Positions 11,975 through 22,842 of a DNA stretch of 64,000 bases are shown piece by piece (the first letter of the stretch is position 1; the number at the start of each line of letters is the position of its first letter). This DNA comes from Daucus carota subsp. sativus (lineage: Eukaryota; Streptophyta; Magnoliopsida; Apiales; Apiaceae). The stretch is taken from contig NC_030389.2 of NCBI RefSeq assembly GCF_001625215.2, forward strand, positions 470,930 to 534,929, written 5' to 3'. A model generated the notes under the pieces. It was not told where the DNA came from. It worked only from the letters and a program-made list of their open reading frames with translations, and ran no database searches. The translations under genes and the position numbers were made by a program.

Positions 11975-12502
11975 TAGACCTGTAAATTCGTTTGTATTGT
12001 ATACCTTCGTGTTGTGTACTCAAACACAAAACACAAAACCGACTCATTTAGGATTCGTGGACTTTCCTGTCATTTTCGTGCGTGTTTCGTGTTGTTTTTA
12101 TGCGTGTTTTGTGTAAAATTGAATATAAATATATAAAATAATGTAAATATTAGATTTCTAGATAAAAAATTTCAAAATTATATATATGAACTATATACAT
12201 TTAAATCATTTATACTTACAATATTATAAGCTATGCATTATGTTAAAAGAAAATATACATGTATTTATTATAGATATACATATTTATAATTAAATTTTAA
12301 TATTTAATCATAAAATTATATTTATTTCTTGTACCCGTGTCGTGTTGTGTACCTAAAAGCTATATACAAAACCGACACTTGCATCTCAGTCGTTGTACTT
12401 AGTGTTCGTGTATTTTTCGTGTTGTGTACTAAAAATAAAAGCACTAAATTTTCGTGTCGTTTGCTTGTTCAGTTTTCGTGTCGTATGAAAATCCGGATCT
12501 AA
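11975..12502. mobile_element. Possible hAT-like non-autonomous element
   Basis: A block rich in repeats of CGTGTTGTGTACT and its complement, with loosely inverted ends (AGACCTGTAAATTCG... and ...GAAAATCCGGATCT). Subterminal short repeats of this kind are typical of plant hAT MITEs. Clear target duplications were not found. A 45-base sequence (AATTTTGTTAGCGATTTAAC...) occurs just before it and again at about 12707. Confidence 0.4.
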
Positions 12503-12524
12503 CTATTACATTAATAAAATCCTA

Positions 12525-12960
12525 ACCAATTTAAAAGTCTTTTCATAATAATATAATAATTATTATAAAATCTGAGGCAATATTGAAGTCTTTAATTATC
12601 ATATCTTAATGAATATGTAAGTCTTTTCATAATAATATAATAACAATCATAAAATTTTAATCAATATGAAAGTATTTTCATAATAGTATAATTATTATTA
12701 AAATGAATAATTTTGTTAGCGATTTAACTTTGTTGGTGGGATATCTCTTACAATAAAAGTTCTAAGAAGTCTTTTCAAAATATAGTAATAATTATAATTA
12801 TAATATCCTAACTAATATTAAAATTTTTGATCGTAAAATCCTATCAATATGAAAGTCTTTTCATAATTATATAAAAATTATTATAAAATCTTAATTAAGT
12901 CTTTTAATAATAATATAATAATTTTATTATTAAATAAAAAAATTATCATCATAACTAAAT
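12525..12960. repeat. Degenerate AT-rich repeat array upstream of BAHD 3
   Basis: Repeated variants of AAGTCTTTTCATAATAATA and AATTATTATAAAATC, spaced about 50-60 bases apart. The same array recurs at 17546-18190 upstream of BAHD 4, and the tandem-duplication junction falls at its edge. Confidence 0.6.
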
Positions 12961-13426
12961 TTAATACTTGTACTTCTAGTTTTGATTACCCTTATTAATA
13001 ATGATTACTGATATTAACTTATTAATAATGATTATTAATTATTATTAATAAGACATCACTTTTTTTATTTTTTGACAGATAGTAGGACATCACTTGAATC
13101 AACTGATTTCTATCAAATATCGTAAATTTTAATTTAAGATATGATATAAGCATCTGCGAAAGTTCGTTCGAAATTAACTGCTAACGGCCTCTAACAAACA
13201 TGCAGGTAGTCAGAAAAATTTCAAAATCAGCCGACTACATAGAACAAGTGTTAATGATAATAGGGTCCCATTTTGTCATCGCTTTATGAGACGGGCTCAC
13301 TCACCGGTCGAATTATTACCCGGACCAGATGGTAACGACTGATTCCTGCACGATTACAACATTATCAAACTACTAGAATTGCAGATGAGATAAAAACACT
13401 GTTTGTATAGGAGAAAAGAAAATCTC

Positions 13427-15972
13427 ATGGCAGCTGCACAAGAGCCTCTGGTTTTCACAGTTACCAGGCGTGCCCCTGAGCTGATCCCTCCCGCAAAACC
13501 AACCCCGTTTGAGTACAAACTCCTCTCCGACATCGATGATCAGGGGAGTCTCCGTTTCCGAGTCCCCGTCATCTATTTTTACCGGAAGAGAAATGACAAA
13601 ATGGACCCTGTGGAAGTCATCAGGGAGGCCATTTCGAAAACTCTGGTGTTTTACTACCCGCTTGCTGGGAGGGTGAGAGAGGGCGCTGGCAGGAAGCTGG
13701 GAGTGGAATGCACTGGAGAAGGTGTGATGTTCATTGAAGCTGATGCTGAGGTTTCTATTGAGGAGCTTGGAGGTGATGCCATTCAGCCGCCTTTTCCGTG
13801 TTTTGAGGAGCTTCTGTTTGATGTACCTGGCTATTCTGGAGTTCTTGATTGTCCTATTCTCCTTTTTCAGGTTTAATTTCCATTTTTATCTAACTGCTTT
13901 GTGTTTTGCGAGACCAAAGTTGCAAGTGACTAATTCTGTCAAAACCTTATTCGGGGGAGGGGTTTACCAGGATTATATTATATTCTTACATTTCCCTGAA
14001 AGCCAATTTTAAACCTCTAAGAGTATAATCGTTGGTTAAATGGAACCTATAAAACATTATGTAAAATTTGCTGAACCTGTAAGACATTTTGCTTCAATGG
14101 TATTGGTTATATTGATTGGCTATAATTTAAAATTAATATGTTATTAATATTTTAAATTGTTAAAATTGAATATATCAGTTTAATATGGTAATAAATGATG
14201 TGCAATCTTCCTATAGATTTTTTACAGACCTGTAGAGGTTCGACAAATTTAATCATCATAGGAGGTTAGTTAAATTTATAGACAACAGCTGAGCATGGTT
14301 GGAGTTGAGTTTTTCGAGCTATTGGCAATTTTTTTTTTTATTTTAAGTATGCCAAACTCACTTTTTAGCCAAGGATTTTCTATGGTTGGAGATGCTCTAA
14401 GGATTGGGAGGATGGTTTTTACCGGGATCATATTAAGTATATTTTAACATGGAGGGTCAATGGAAATGAGCTAGCGTAAAACTGTTATGGTGAATTTTGC
14501 TAGGAAAATTGAGTAAGAGAATAATTTAAGTTCAAATCTAGATATAATTTATTATGAAAGGAATGAAATTTATTTAAATTTCCCTAATTTTCCAATTGAG
14601 TTTGAGAGATTTGAAAATCAAGATTTGGGGGGTTATTACTTGGTACTGTGGTGATAGGAGAGCAAAAAGAGATGTATCGGACTGTTTTGGTAATGACTTG
14701 CAGAAGTCATTCTAATGTAGTAACTTGACACACTGGTTGCGATTATCTACTTAGCGGAAATTAGGTGCTTGATTATACGAAAACTTCCTTAATTAAGTGG
14801 CAGCAAAGTATGGTCCCCCTTGTTAAGTAAATGCACTAATGCAGAGCTAAGAGAACAGAGCATAGCTAGTAACGATTATACTTTATTAATTGCTCGAATT
14901 TGATCTTCCTTGAAATCATCATTACTAATGAGAAAATAAGATTTCTTCGCAAAGAACTTGATCCTTGATCTACAACGGTGTATCACTTTTTACCTCAGTT
15001 TCTCTACTGATAATATATGCCTGTGTGTAAATGTAGGTAACTCGACTCAAATGTGGAGGATTCATAATTGCTGTGCGTCTTAACCACACAGTGTCAGATG
15101 CAGGTGGAATTGCGCAATTTATGAATGCTGTAGGTGAAATTGCTAGAGGTGCAGATTCCCCTTCTGTTCCTCCTGTGTGGCAAAGAGAAATACTTAATGC
15201 AAGGGATCCCCCTCGTGTTACGTGCACACATCATGAGTATGATGATGTGCCTGACAGGAAGGGAACCCTCATCTCTGTCGGTAATATGGTCCATCGTTCA
15301 TTCTTTTTTGGTCCTGCTGAGATTCTGGTCCTCCGTCTATTGGTTCCTTCTCACCTTATCAAATGTTCTACGTCTGAGTTGCTCACTGCTTGCTTATGGC
15401 GGTGTCGCACTCGTGCCCTGCAGTTTGACCCTGAAGAGGAGGTGCGCCTGCTCTATAATATCAATGCACGTGGAAAATTTAATCCTCCCTTGCCTAAGGG
15501 ATACTATGGAAATGCATTTGCATTCCCTGCAGCTGTGACGACAGCTAGAAAGCTGTGTCAGAATCCAATTGGATATGCATTGGAGCTTGTTAAGAAAATT
15601 AAAAAAGATTTTAGTGAAGAGTATATGAGATCTGTCGCAGACCTAATGGTTTTGAAAGGACGACCCCCCTCCACAGCTGTGCGAATATTTCATGTGTCTG
15701 ACGTGACACGTTCAGGATTAGGAGACGCTGATTTTGGTTGGGGAAGACCTGTTTACGCTGGTGCAGCCAGAGGTGGGGTGGGTAACAGACCTGTGGCGGC
15801 AACCTTTTACGTATCATGCAAGAACAAGAAGGGTGAGAATGGAATTGCTGTGACAGTTTCCCTGCAAGCGTCTGTAATGGAAAAGTTTGCAGCAGAACTC
15901 GACCACTTGTTGAAGAACAATGACCAACTGGTCATCAATAATACTTCAATTCCTACCAAATCAGCCCTCTAG
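13427..15972 (+). CDS. BAHD acyltransferase 3 (BEBT/AMAT-like), changed motif after DFGWG
   Basis: Exons 13427-13870 and 15037-15972 (phase-0 intron of 1166 bases) give 459 residues. ATG at 13427 is chosen because the near-identical gene at 18880 starts at the same [10 protein letters not shown]; the reading frame runs further upstream without another ATG. HxxxD is H165-TVS-D169 and DFGWG is at 380-384. It differs from BAHD 4 at about 15 residues by eye. Several of these cluster just after DFGWG: this copy reads [10 protein letters not shown] where every other intact member has K/RPxYGGP. The active-site His and Asp are intact. A Tourist-like MITE (14021-14397) inflates the intron. The enzyme may be active, but the change in a strongly conserved loop could alter activity or acceptor choice. 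It lies in the left unit of a tandem duplication. Confidence 0.9.
14021..14397. mobile_element. Tourist-like MITE in the intron of BAHD 3
   Basis: The ends GAGTATAATCGTTGG and GTTGGAGATGCTC are flanked by TAA on each side (14018-14020, 14398-14400). The matching intron of BAHD 4 lacks the element, so it probably inserted after the duplication. It is related to the element at 17653-17985. Confidence 0.7.
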
Positions 15973-16372
15973 ATTTTTCTTGGCCTTGTTTGGTAAAGGG
16001 GATTTAAACTATCGGCTAAAAATAAATAAGGCGATTCTTGTAGTAATTCTATGTCTGTAAACTATCTACCTATCTCCTAATTATGGGGTGAATAATTATA
16101 TGAAGACAATGGTACAAGCTAGTTTTGGACCAATGAATTGATTAAAGGTCAGGCTGTCTTAACTTGATCATTTTCTGGCTTTATTGAACTTACCTGCTTT
16201 GCTTCTTCTGGTAATGACTGCTTTTAAATTAGTAGTTGCTGCCTATTAAAATCTCCCTTCCGGTCCTCTCTGATATTGATGATCAAGAAATCTAAATCAC
16301 CGAATTGCAGTCATCCTATTTTACAAGAAGAAAAATGTGTCCGTTGATGTACTAAATACGTGAAAGTCATTA

Positions 16373-17135
16373 GAGCATGTCCAATGGAGGTGCTAAAGTT
16401 GGTGCTATTGCTATAATATAGCATTCAAGCACAAAACTCAACTCCAATAAGATCCTAAATTTGAATGTAAAAAAGCAAAATGCTATACATGGTTCTAAAT
16501 ATAGAACCAAGTATAGATGGTGCTATAATTGCCACATAAGCATGCAAGTGACAAAATATATTAATAAAGTAATAGTGACAAATATAATTATGTACTTTAA
16601 CATTATATAGTGAGAATATAGCTTTATTTGAATATGTTTGGTTCTATTTCACATTTATCAGAGCAAGTCCAATGCAATGTTATAAGTGGTGCCATTTTTA
16701 TAATTTGAAATCAAATGCTAAAAATCTCAACTACAGTGAGGTTCTATACTTGGATGCAAATATGCATATATGCATACTTGGTTCTAAATTTGAAACCAAG
16801 GATGCATAAATGCATCCATGTCACATCATCAACTAACTATAATTGATATATATAGTGGTGAACTTTAAACAAAGTTTAGGAGAGAGAGACTAAAGTTACT
16901 TAATTTTGAAATTATTTGGATGCAAAATGCTTCTAGCATTGGAGTTGAAGTTCTATTTTAGCAACAAAAAACACTTTTTGGTGCTAAATTATAACAATAG
17001 CTATAGCTATTTTGCATCTTGCATTGGACTTGCTCTCATTGGACCATAAGTTCTATTTTAGCATCAAAAATCACTTTTTGATTTCAAATTATAAAAATAA
17101 CTAGATCTATTTTAAAATCACCATTAGACTTGCTC
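16373..17135. mobile_element. Tourist-like MITE carrying a second one inside it
   Basis: The outer ends GAGCATGTCCAATGG and CCATTAGACTTGCTC are flanked by TTA (16370-16372, 17136-17138). It interrupts the BAHD exon-1 relic; the orthologous position near 21472 is empty. Confidence 0.78.
16661..17035. mobile_element. Inner Tourist-like MITE nested in the 16373 element
   Basis: The ends GAGCAAGTCCAATGC and GCATTGGACTTGCTC are perfect inverted repeats over 15 bases, flanked by TCA on both sides (16658-16660, 17036-17038). It closely resembles the copy at 191-577. Confidence 0.75.
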
Positions 17136-17540
17136 TTATAGAAGCACTTTCCAAAACTCCTGTACCTTACTACCCGTTTGCTGGCCGGCTACGAGAGGGC
17201 TATGGCCGCAAACTGGCAGTGGAGTGGGGTGATGTTCACTGAAGCTAATGCTAATGTTACACTTAAGCAATTGGTAATGTAATTTATCCACCATTTCCAT
17301 GTTTCGAGGAGCTTCTCTTTGATGTGCCTGGTTGTGCTGGACTTCTTGATTGTCCTCTCCTCCTTATACAAGTATATTTCTTTTGATATTATATATTTCT
17401 GTGCTTGTGTAGAATTCCTGCACCAATGGTGCGGATCTTTTGGAGAGGAAGGATAAGAAAGCGGAAGTGTTTAATTACAAAATTTATCTTACTACTTTTC
17501 AGCAAACTTGATCTTCCTTGCAATCATGCTTAAAATTAAC

Positions 17541-17546
17541 TTTACT
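17541..17546. other. Junction of a ~4.9-kb tandem duplication
   Basis: Left of this point the sequence matches 21360-21870 (pseudogene relic and its flank, ending ...GCTTAAAATTAAC). Right of it the sequence matches 12661 onward (TCAATATGAAAGT...). The downstream copy instead runs on from ...AAATTAAC into pseudo-exon 2, so this is the break where unit 1 was joined to unit 2. Confidence 0.75.
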
Positions 17547-18190
17547 CAATATGAAAGTGTTTTCACAATAGTATAATTATTATTAAAATGATTTTTTTTT
17601 TTTTTGTGATTTAACTTTGTTGGTGGAATATCTGTTACAATAAAAGTTCTAAGAGCATCTCCAACGGCGTTGGCTATAATCTTTGGCTAAATTGAACCTG
17701 TAAGACATTATGTAAAATTTGCTGAACCGGTAAGACATTGTACTTTAATGGTATTAGCTATATTGGTTGGTTATAATATAAAAATAGAATGTTATTAATA
17801 TTTTAGTTTGTTAAAATAGAAGATATCAGTTTAATATGGTAGCCATCCAAGTTGGCTAAAATTATATACAACAGATTCACGTGGTTGGAGTATGATTTTT
17901 TCAACATGTTGGCTAATTTTTTTATGTTTGGAATGCCAACTCTTTTCATTTTTTAGCTCTTGGATTTGTATGGTTGGAGATGCTCTAACAAATATAAAAG
18001 TATTTTCTTAATAATATAATAATAATTATAATATCCTAACTAATATTAAAGTCTTTGATTATAAAATTTTAATCAATATGAAAGTCTTTTATTATTATAT
18101 AATAATTATTATAAAATTCTAATTAATATGGAAGTCTTTTAATAATAATATAATGATTTGATTATCAAATAAAAAAAATTATCATCATAA
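17546..18190. repeat. Second copy of the AT-rich repeat array, upstream of BAHD 4
   Basis: It is collinear with 12661-12960 but carries a MITE insertion (17653-17985). Shared strings include TTTAACTTTGTTGGTGG and AATATCCTAACTAATATTAA. Confidence 0.65.
17653..17985. mobile_element. Tourist-like MITE upstream of BAHD 4
   Basis: The ends GAGCATCTCCAAC and GTTGGAGATGCTC are perfect inverted repeats flanked by TAA (17650-17652, 17986-17988). The equivalent site upstream of BAHD 3 (about 12763) is empty. Confidence 0.78.
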
Positions 18191-18200
18191 CTAAATTTTA

Positions 18201-18432
18201 CTCTCTCTGTCCAATCAGGTTCTTTAAATTATTTTTAGCACGCATTTTGAGACTTTTATAAAATATACTTACATAATATATATAATTTTTAAAAAAATTC
18301 TGAAAAAAAATTTGACGTTTAATCTTTTATTTAAAAAAGATTTTTTAAAAACAAATTATAAAATTATATTTTACAAGAGTCTCAAAATGCATGCAAACAG
18401 TCTACGTAAACAATTTCACGGGACGGAGAGAG
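18201..18432. mobile_element. Stowaway-like MITE upstream of BAHD 4
   Basis: Termini CTCTCTCTGTCC and GGACGGAGAGAG, with the body folding back (AAAATATACTT... against ...TATATTTTAC). TA precedes the left end; the right flank has changed. The corresponding position upstream of BAHD 3 (about 12962) lacks it. Confidence 0.65.
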
Positions 18433-18879
18433 GGTGCACTGCTTTAGCATTTGGTACGGTTATCCTTATTAATAATGAGTCCTGATATTCACTTATTAAT
18501 AATGATTATTATTAGTTATTTTAGATAAAAAATCACTAAAATATTATTAAATCAACTGATTTCTATCAAAGGTCGTAAAATTTAATTTGAAATATGATAT
18601 AAGCAGAGTTCGTTCGAAATTAACTACGAACGGCTTCTAGGAAACATGCAGGTAGTCAGAAAATTTTCAAAATCAGCCGACTACATAGAACAAGTGTTAA
18701 TGATAATAGGGTCCCATTTTGTCATCGCTTTATGAGACGGGCCCACTCACCTTTCATTGTGGTCGAATTATTACCCTGACCAGATGATAAAGACTGATTC
18801 CTGCACGATTACAACATTATCAAACTACTAGAATTGCAGATGAGACGAAAACACTCTTTGTTGTGTAGGAGAAAATCTC

Positions 18880-21072
18880 ATGGCAGCTGCACAAGAGCCC
18901 CTGGTTTTCACAGTTACCAGGCGTGCCCCTGAGCTCATCCCTCCGGCGAAACCAACCCCGTTCGAGTACAAACTCCTCTCCGACATCGATGATCAGGGGA
19001 GTCTCCGTTTCCGAATCCCCGTCATCTATTTTTACCGGAAGAGAAATGACAAAATGGACCCTGTGAAAGTCATCAGGGAGGCTATTTCGAAAACTCTGGT
19101 GTTTTACTACCCGCTTGCTGGGAGGGTGAGAGAGGGCGCTGGCAGGAAGCTGGGAGTGGAATGCACTGGAGAGGGTGTGATGTTCATTGAAGCTGATGCT
19201 GAGGTTACTATTGAGGAGCTTGGAGGTGATGCCATTCAGCCGCCTTTTCCGTGTTTCGAGGAGCTTCTGTTTGATGTACCTGGCTATTCTGGAGTTCTTG
19301 ATTGTCCTATCCTCCTTTTTCAGGTTTAATTTCTCTTCATTTTTATCTCACTGGAGTGTTAAAGTGACTAATTCTGCCAAAATCTCGAGGTACCATGATC
19401 ATATTATATTCTACATTCCCTATGACTCAAAAACCCATTTAAATGTCAAGGGGTTTGGATGAAGGCTTATTGAATCATATTATATTTTAACACGGAGAGT
19501 GAATGGAAATGAGTGAGAGTAAAACTGTTATGATGAATTTTGCTAGGAAAGTTGAGTAAGGATAAATTGAAGCTCAAATCTAGATTTAATTTGTTATGAA
19601 AGGAATGAAATTCATAAACACGATACGAATAGATTAAATTTCATTGCATTCGCCTCATTTTCATTCACTCCATCCGAACCCAACATTAAATTTCCCTAAT
19701 TTTCCAATAGAGTTTGAGAGATTTGAAAATCAAGATTTGGGGGTTATTACTTGGTACTGTGGTGATAGAGAGCAAAAAGAGATGTATCAGACTGTTTTGG
19801 TAGTGACTTGCACAAGTCATTCTAATGTAGTAACTTAACACACTGGTTGCCATTATCTACTAGTGGAAATTAGGTGCTTGATTATATGAAAACTTCCTTA
19901 ATTAAGTGGCAGCAAATTATGGTCCCCTTGTTAAGTAAATGCAGAGCTAAGAGAACAGAGCATAGCTATTAACCGTTATACTATATCAATTGCTCGAATT
20001 TCATCTTCCTTGAACTCGTCATTTGTAATGAGAAAATAAGATTTCTTTGCAAAGAACTTGATTCTTGTTCTACAGTGCTATATCACTTTTTATCTCATTG
20101 TCTCTACTGATAACATATGCTTGTGTGTAAATGTAGGTAACTCGACTCAAATGTGGAGGATTCATAATTGCTGTGCGCCTTAACCACACAGTGTCAGATG
20201 CAGGTGGACTTGCACAATTTGTGAATGCTGTAGGTGAAATTGCTAGAGGTGCAGATTCCCCTTCTGTCCCTCCTGTGTGGCAAAGAGAAATACTTAATGC
20301 AAGGGATCCCCCTCGTGTTACGTGCACACATCATGAGTATGATGATGTGCCTGACAGGAAGGGAACCCTCATCTCTGTCGGTAATATGGTCCATCGTTCA
20401 TTCTTTTTTGGTCCTGCTGAGATTCTGGTCCTCCGTCTATTGGTTCCTTCTCACCTTATCAAATGTTCTACGTCTGAGTTGCTCACTGCTTGCTTATGGC
20501 GGTGTCGCACTCGTGCCCTGCAGCTTGACCCTGAAGAGGAGGTGCGCCTGCTCTATAATATCAATGCACGCGGAAGATTTAATCCTCCCTTGCCTAAGGG
20601 ATACTATGGAAATGCATTTGCATTCCCGGCAGCTGTGACGACAGCTGGAAAGCTGTGTCAGAATCCAATTGGATATGCATTGGAGCTTGTCAAGAAAATT
20701 AAAAAAGATTTTAGTGAAGAGTATATGAGATCTGTCGCAGACCTAATGGTTTTGAAAGGACGACCCCCCTCCACAGCTGTGCGAATATTTCATGTCTCTG
20801 ACGTGACACGTTCAGGATTAGGAGACGCTGATTTTGGTTGGGGAAAACCTGTTTACGGTGGTCCAGCCAGAGGTGGGGTGGGTAACAGACCTGTGGCGGC
20901 AAGCTTTTACGTATCATGCAAGAACAAGAAGGGTGAGAATGGAATTGCTGTGACAGTTTCCCTGCAAGCTTCTGTAATGGAAAAGTTTGCAGCAGAACTT
21001 GACGGCATGTTGAAGAACAATGACCAACTGATCATCAATAATACTTCAATTCCTACCAAATCAGCCCTCTAG
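18880..21072 (+). CDS. BAHD acyltransferase 4 (BEBT/AMAT-like)
   Basis: Exons 18880-19323 and 20137-21072 with an 813-base phase-0 intron give 459 residues. It is the sister of BAHD 3 from the tandem duplication, differing at about 15 residues by eye. HxxxD is H165-TVS-D169; DFGWG at 380-384 is followed by the standard [11 protein letters not shown], so this copy keeps the family consensus that BAHD 3 has lost. About 230 bases before the ATG are very similar between the two genes, so core regulation was copied too, although two MITEs sit further upstream only here. Expected role: cytosolic CoA-dependent esterification of a small alcohol; substrate not readable from sequence. Confidence 0.93.
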
Positions 21073-21361
21073 ATTTTTCTTGTGCTTGTTTGGTAAAGGG
21101 GAATTAAACTATCCACTGAAATATAGATAAGGCGGTTCTTGTAGTAATTCTATGTCTGTAAACTATCTACCTATCTCCTAATTTTGGGGTGAATAATTAT
21201 ATTTACAGACAATGGTACAAGCTAGTTTTGGACCAACGGATTGATTAAAGGTCAGGCTGTCCTAACTTGATCACTTTCTGGCTTTATTGAGCTTACCTGC
21301 TTTGCTTCTTCTGGTAATGACTGCTTTTAAATTAGTAGTTGCTGCCTATTAAAATCTCCCT

Positions 21362-22255
21362 TCGGTCCTCTCTGATATTGATGATCAAGAAATCTGCATC
21401 ACCGATTTGCAGTCATCCTATTTTACAAGAAGAAAAATGTGTCAGTTGATGTACTAAATATGTGAAAGTCATTAGTGAAGCACTTTCCAAAACTCTTGTA
21501 CCTTACTACCCGTTTGCTGGCCGGCTACGTGAGGGCCATGGCCACAAACTGGTAGTGGAGTGGGGTGTTGTTCAATGAAGCTAATGCTAATGTTACACTT
21601 AAGCACTTGGTGATGTAATTCATCCACCATTTCCATGTTTCGAGGAGCTTCTCTTTGATGTGCCTGGTTGAGCTGGACTTCTTGATTGTCCTCTCCTTCT
21701 ACAGGTATTTCGATTAATATTATATATTTCTGTGCTTGTATAGAATTCCTGCACCAATGGTATGGATCTTTTGGAGAGGAAGGATAAGAAAGGGGAAGTG
21801 TTTAATTTTAAATTTATCTTACTACTTTTCAGAAAATTTGATCTTCCTTGCAATCATGCTTAAAATTAACACTTTCCGTTCCCAGTAAAATGGTCCACTG
21901 TTCGTTCTATTATGCCCCCATCAAGATTCTTGCCTTTCTACAGGTTCCTCTTTACCTTACCAAGTGTTTACCTCTAAATTGCTCACCGTTTGCTTATGGC
22001 GGTGTCACACTTGTACCCTGCACCCTCACCCTGAAGAATAGGTGCGCTTGCTTTATAATGTTAATGGCTGTTCAAAATATTATCCTCCTCAGCCTAAGGA
22101 TATTATGAAAATGCATTTGCGTTCCCAGAAGCTCTGGGAACAGTGTAAAAATTGTGTCAGAATCCAATTAGATTTGCACTGGAACTTTTTAAAAAATGGA
22201 AAGAATTTACAGCAGAGTACGTGAGATCTCTTCTGCCTACAGTGCGTGAAACTAT
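21362..22255 (+). pseudogene. BAHD pseudogene downstream of BAHD 4
   Basis: Pseudo-exon 1 (about 21362-21705) keeps the order [52 protein letters not shown] and LDCPLL, but with frameshifts and stops (for example TGA after FDVPG-). Pseudo-exon 2 (about 21885-22255) begins midway, matching MVHRSFFF as [49 protein letters not shown] and EEYMRS in shifting frames. The HxxxD segment is missing. It is the uninterrupted version of the relic at 16255 and shows that the pseudogene predates the duplication. Confidence 0.85.
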
Positions 22256-22772
22256 TACATCAATTATGTCAGTTAATATATTGTGTTTAATCCTCTATGA
22301 AAATATATTCCGAACTCTTCAAAATATGCAAATTTTGGATAATATTCATTCAACCAACTTTCGATTCGTTTCTGAGACGGTCTGGTTTTTATCTCAGTTA
22401 AGAAGATTGCCAAAGAGAGCCTTATTGGTTTGTAATATAGTTTGATACTGAACTAGGGTACTGGTTTCTTTGTCTGTGTGTTTCATTTTTGTTCTGTTTA
22501 TCAGATTAAGTTCATACTTATTTTATAACTATGTATGAAAGCATAAGTTTTCATAGTTCTTGTCAAATACTCGACAAGTCCTATGTTCCAACTTTCTGTA
22601 GTTTTGGAGGAATCGGGCTCGTTTAGATCATGTTTGTCACTCTTGTAAATTCAAGCCTAGTCACCTTGATTATGACAAAGTATTTTAGCATCCACTCTTG
22701 GAGATGGAGATATTTTTTGCGATGCAGTTAAGTAGATTCTCGAGCTAAATCCAGGCTGTGTCCAGATGCAAC
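22256..22772. other. Intergenic stretch before BAHD 5
   Basis: No coding signal or repeat recognised. The last part is the promoter of BAHD 5. Confidence 0.4.
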
Positions 22773-22781
22773 TATATATAG
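22773..22781 (+). promoter_or_regulatory. Probable TATA box of BAHD 5
   Basis: TATATATAG about 70 bases before the ATG at 22843, matching the spacing seen at the other array members. Confidence 0.55.
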
Positions 22782-22842
22782 ACATGCTTCATTTGATCTT
22801 GATTAGTAGAACAAGACCTCTCTCTTGAAGCATACATATCTT

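Larger units (their letters stand above)
16255..17370 (+). pseudogene. BAHD exon-1 pseudogene, split by nested MITEs
   Basis: A decayed copy of BAHD exon 1. Bases about 16262-16372 match the LLSDIDDQE... region with stops, and about 17139-17370 match the [20 protein letters not shown], [26 protein letters not shown] and LDCPLL blocks with frameshifts. The two parts are separated by a 763-base MITE insertion (16373-17135) that left a TTA duplication. The uninterrupted sister copy at 21362-21705 shows the empty site. The counterpart of exon 2 is absent here because the duplicated unit ends at about 17540. Confidence 0.8.

Noticed and set aside
12525-12960. CRISPR-like or satellite array
   Set aside because: The repeats are degenerate, AT-rich and irregularly spaced in a plant genome; they are simply a decayed local repeat.
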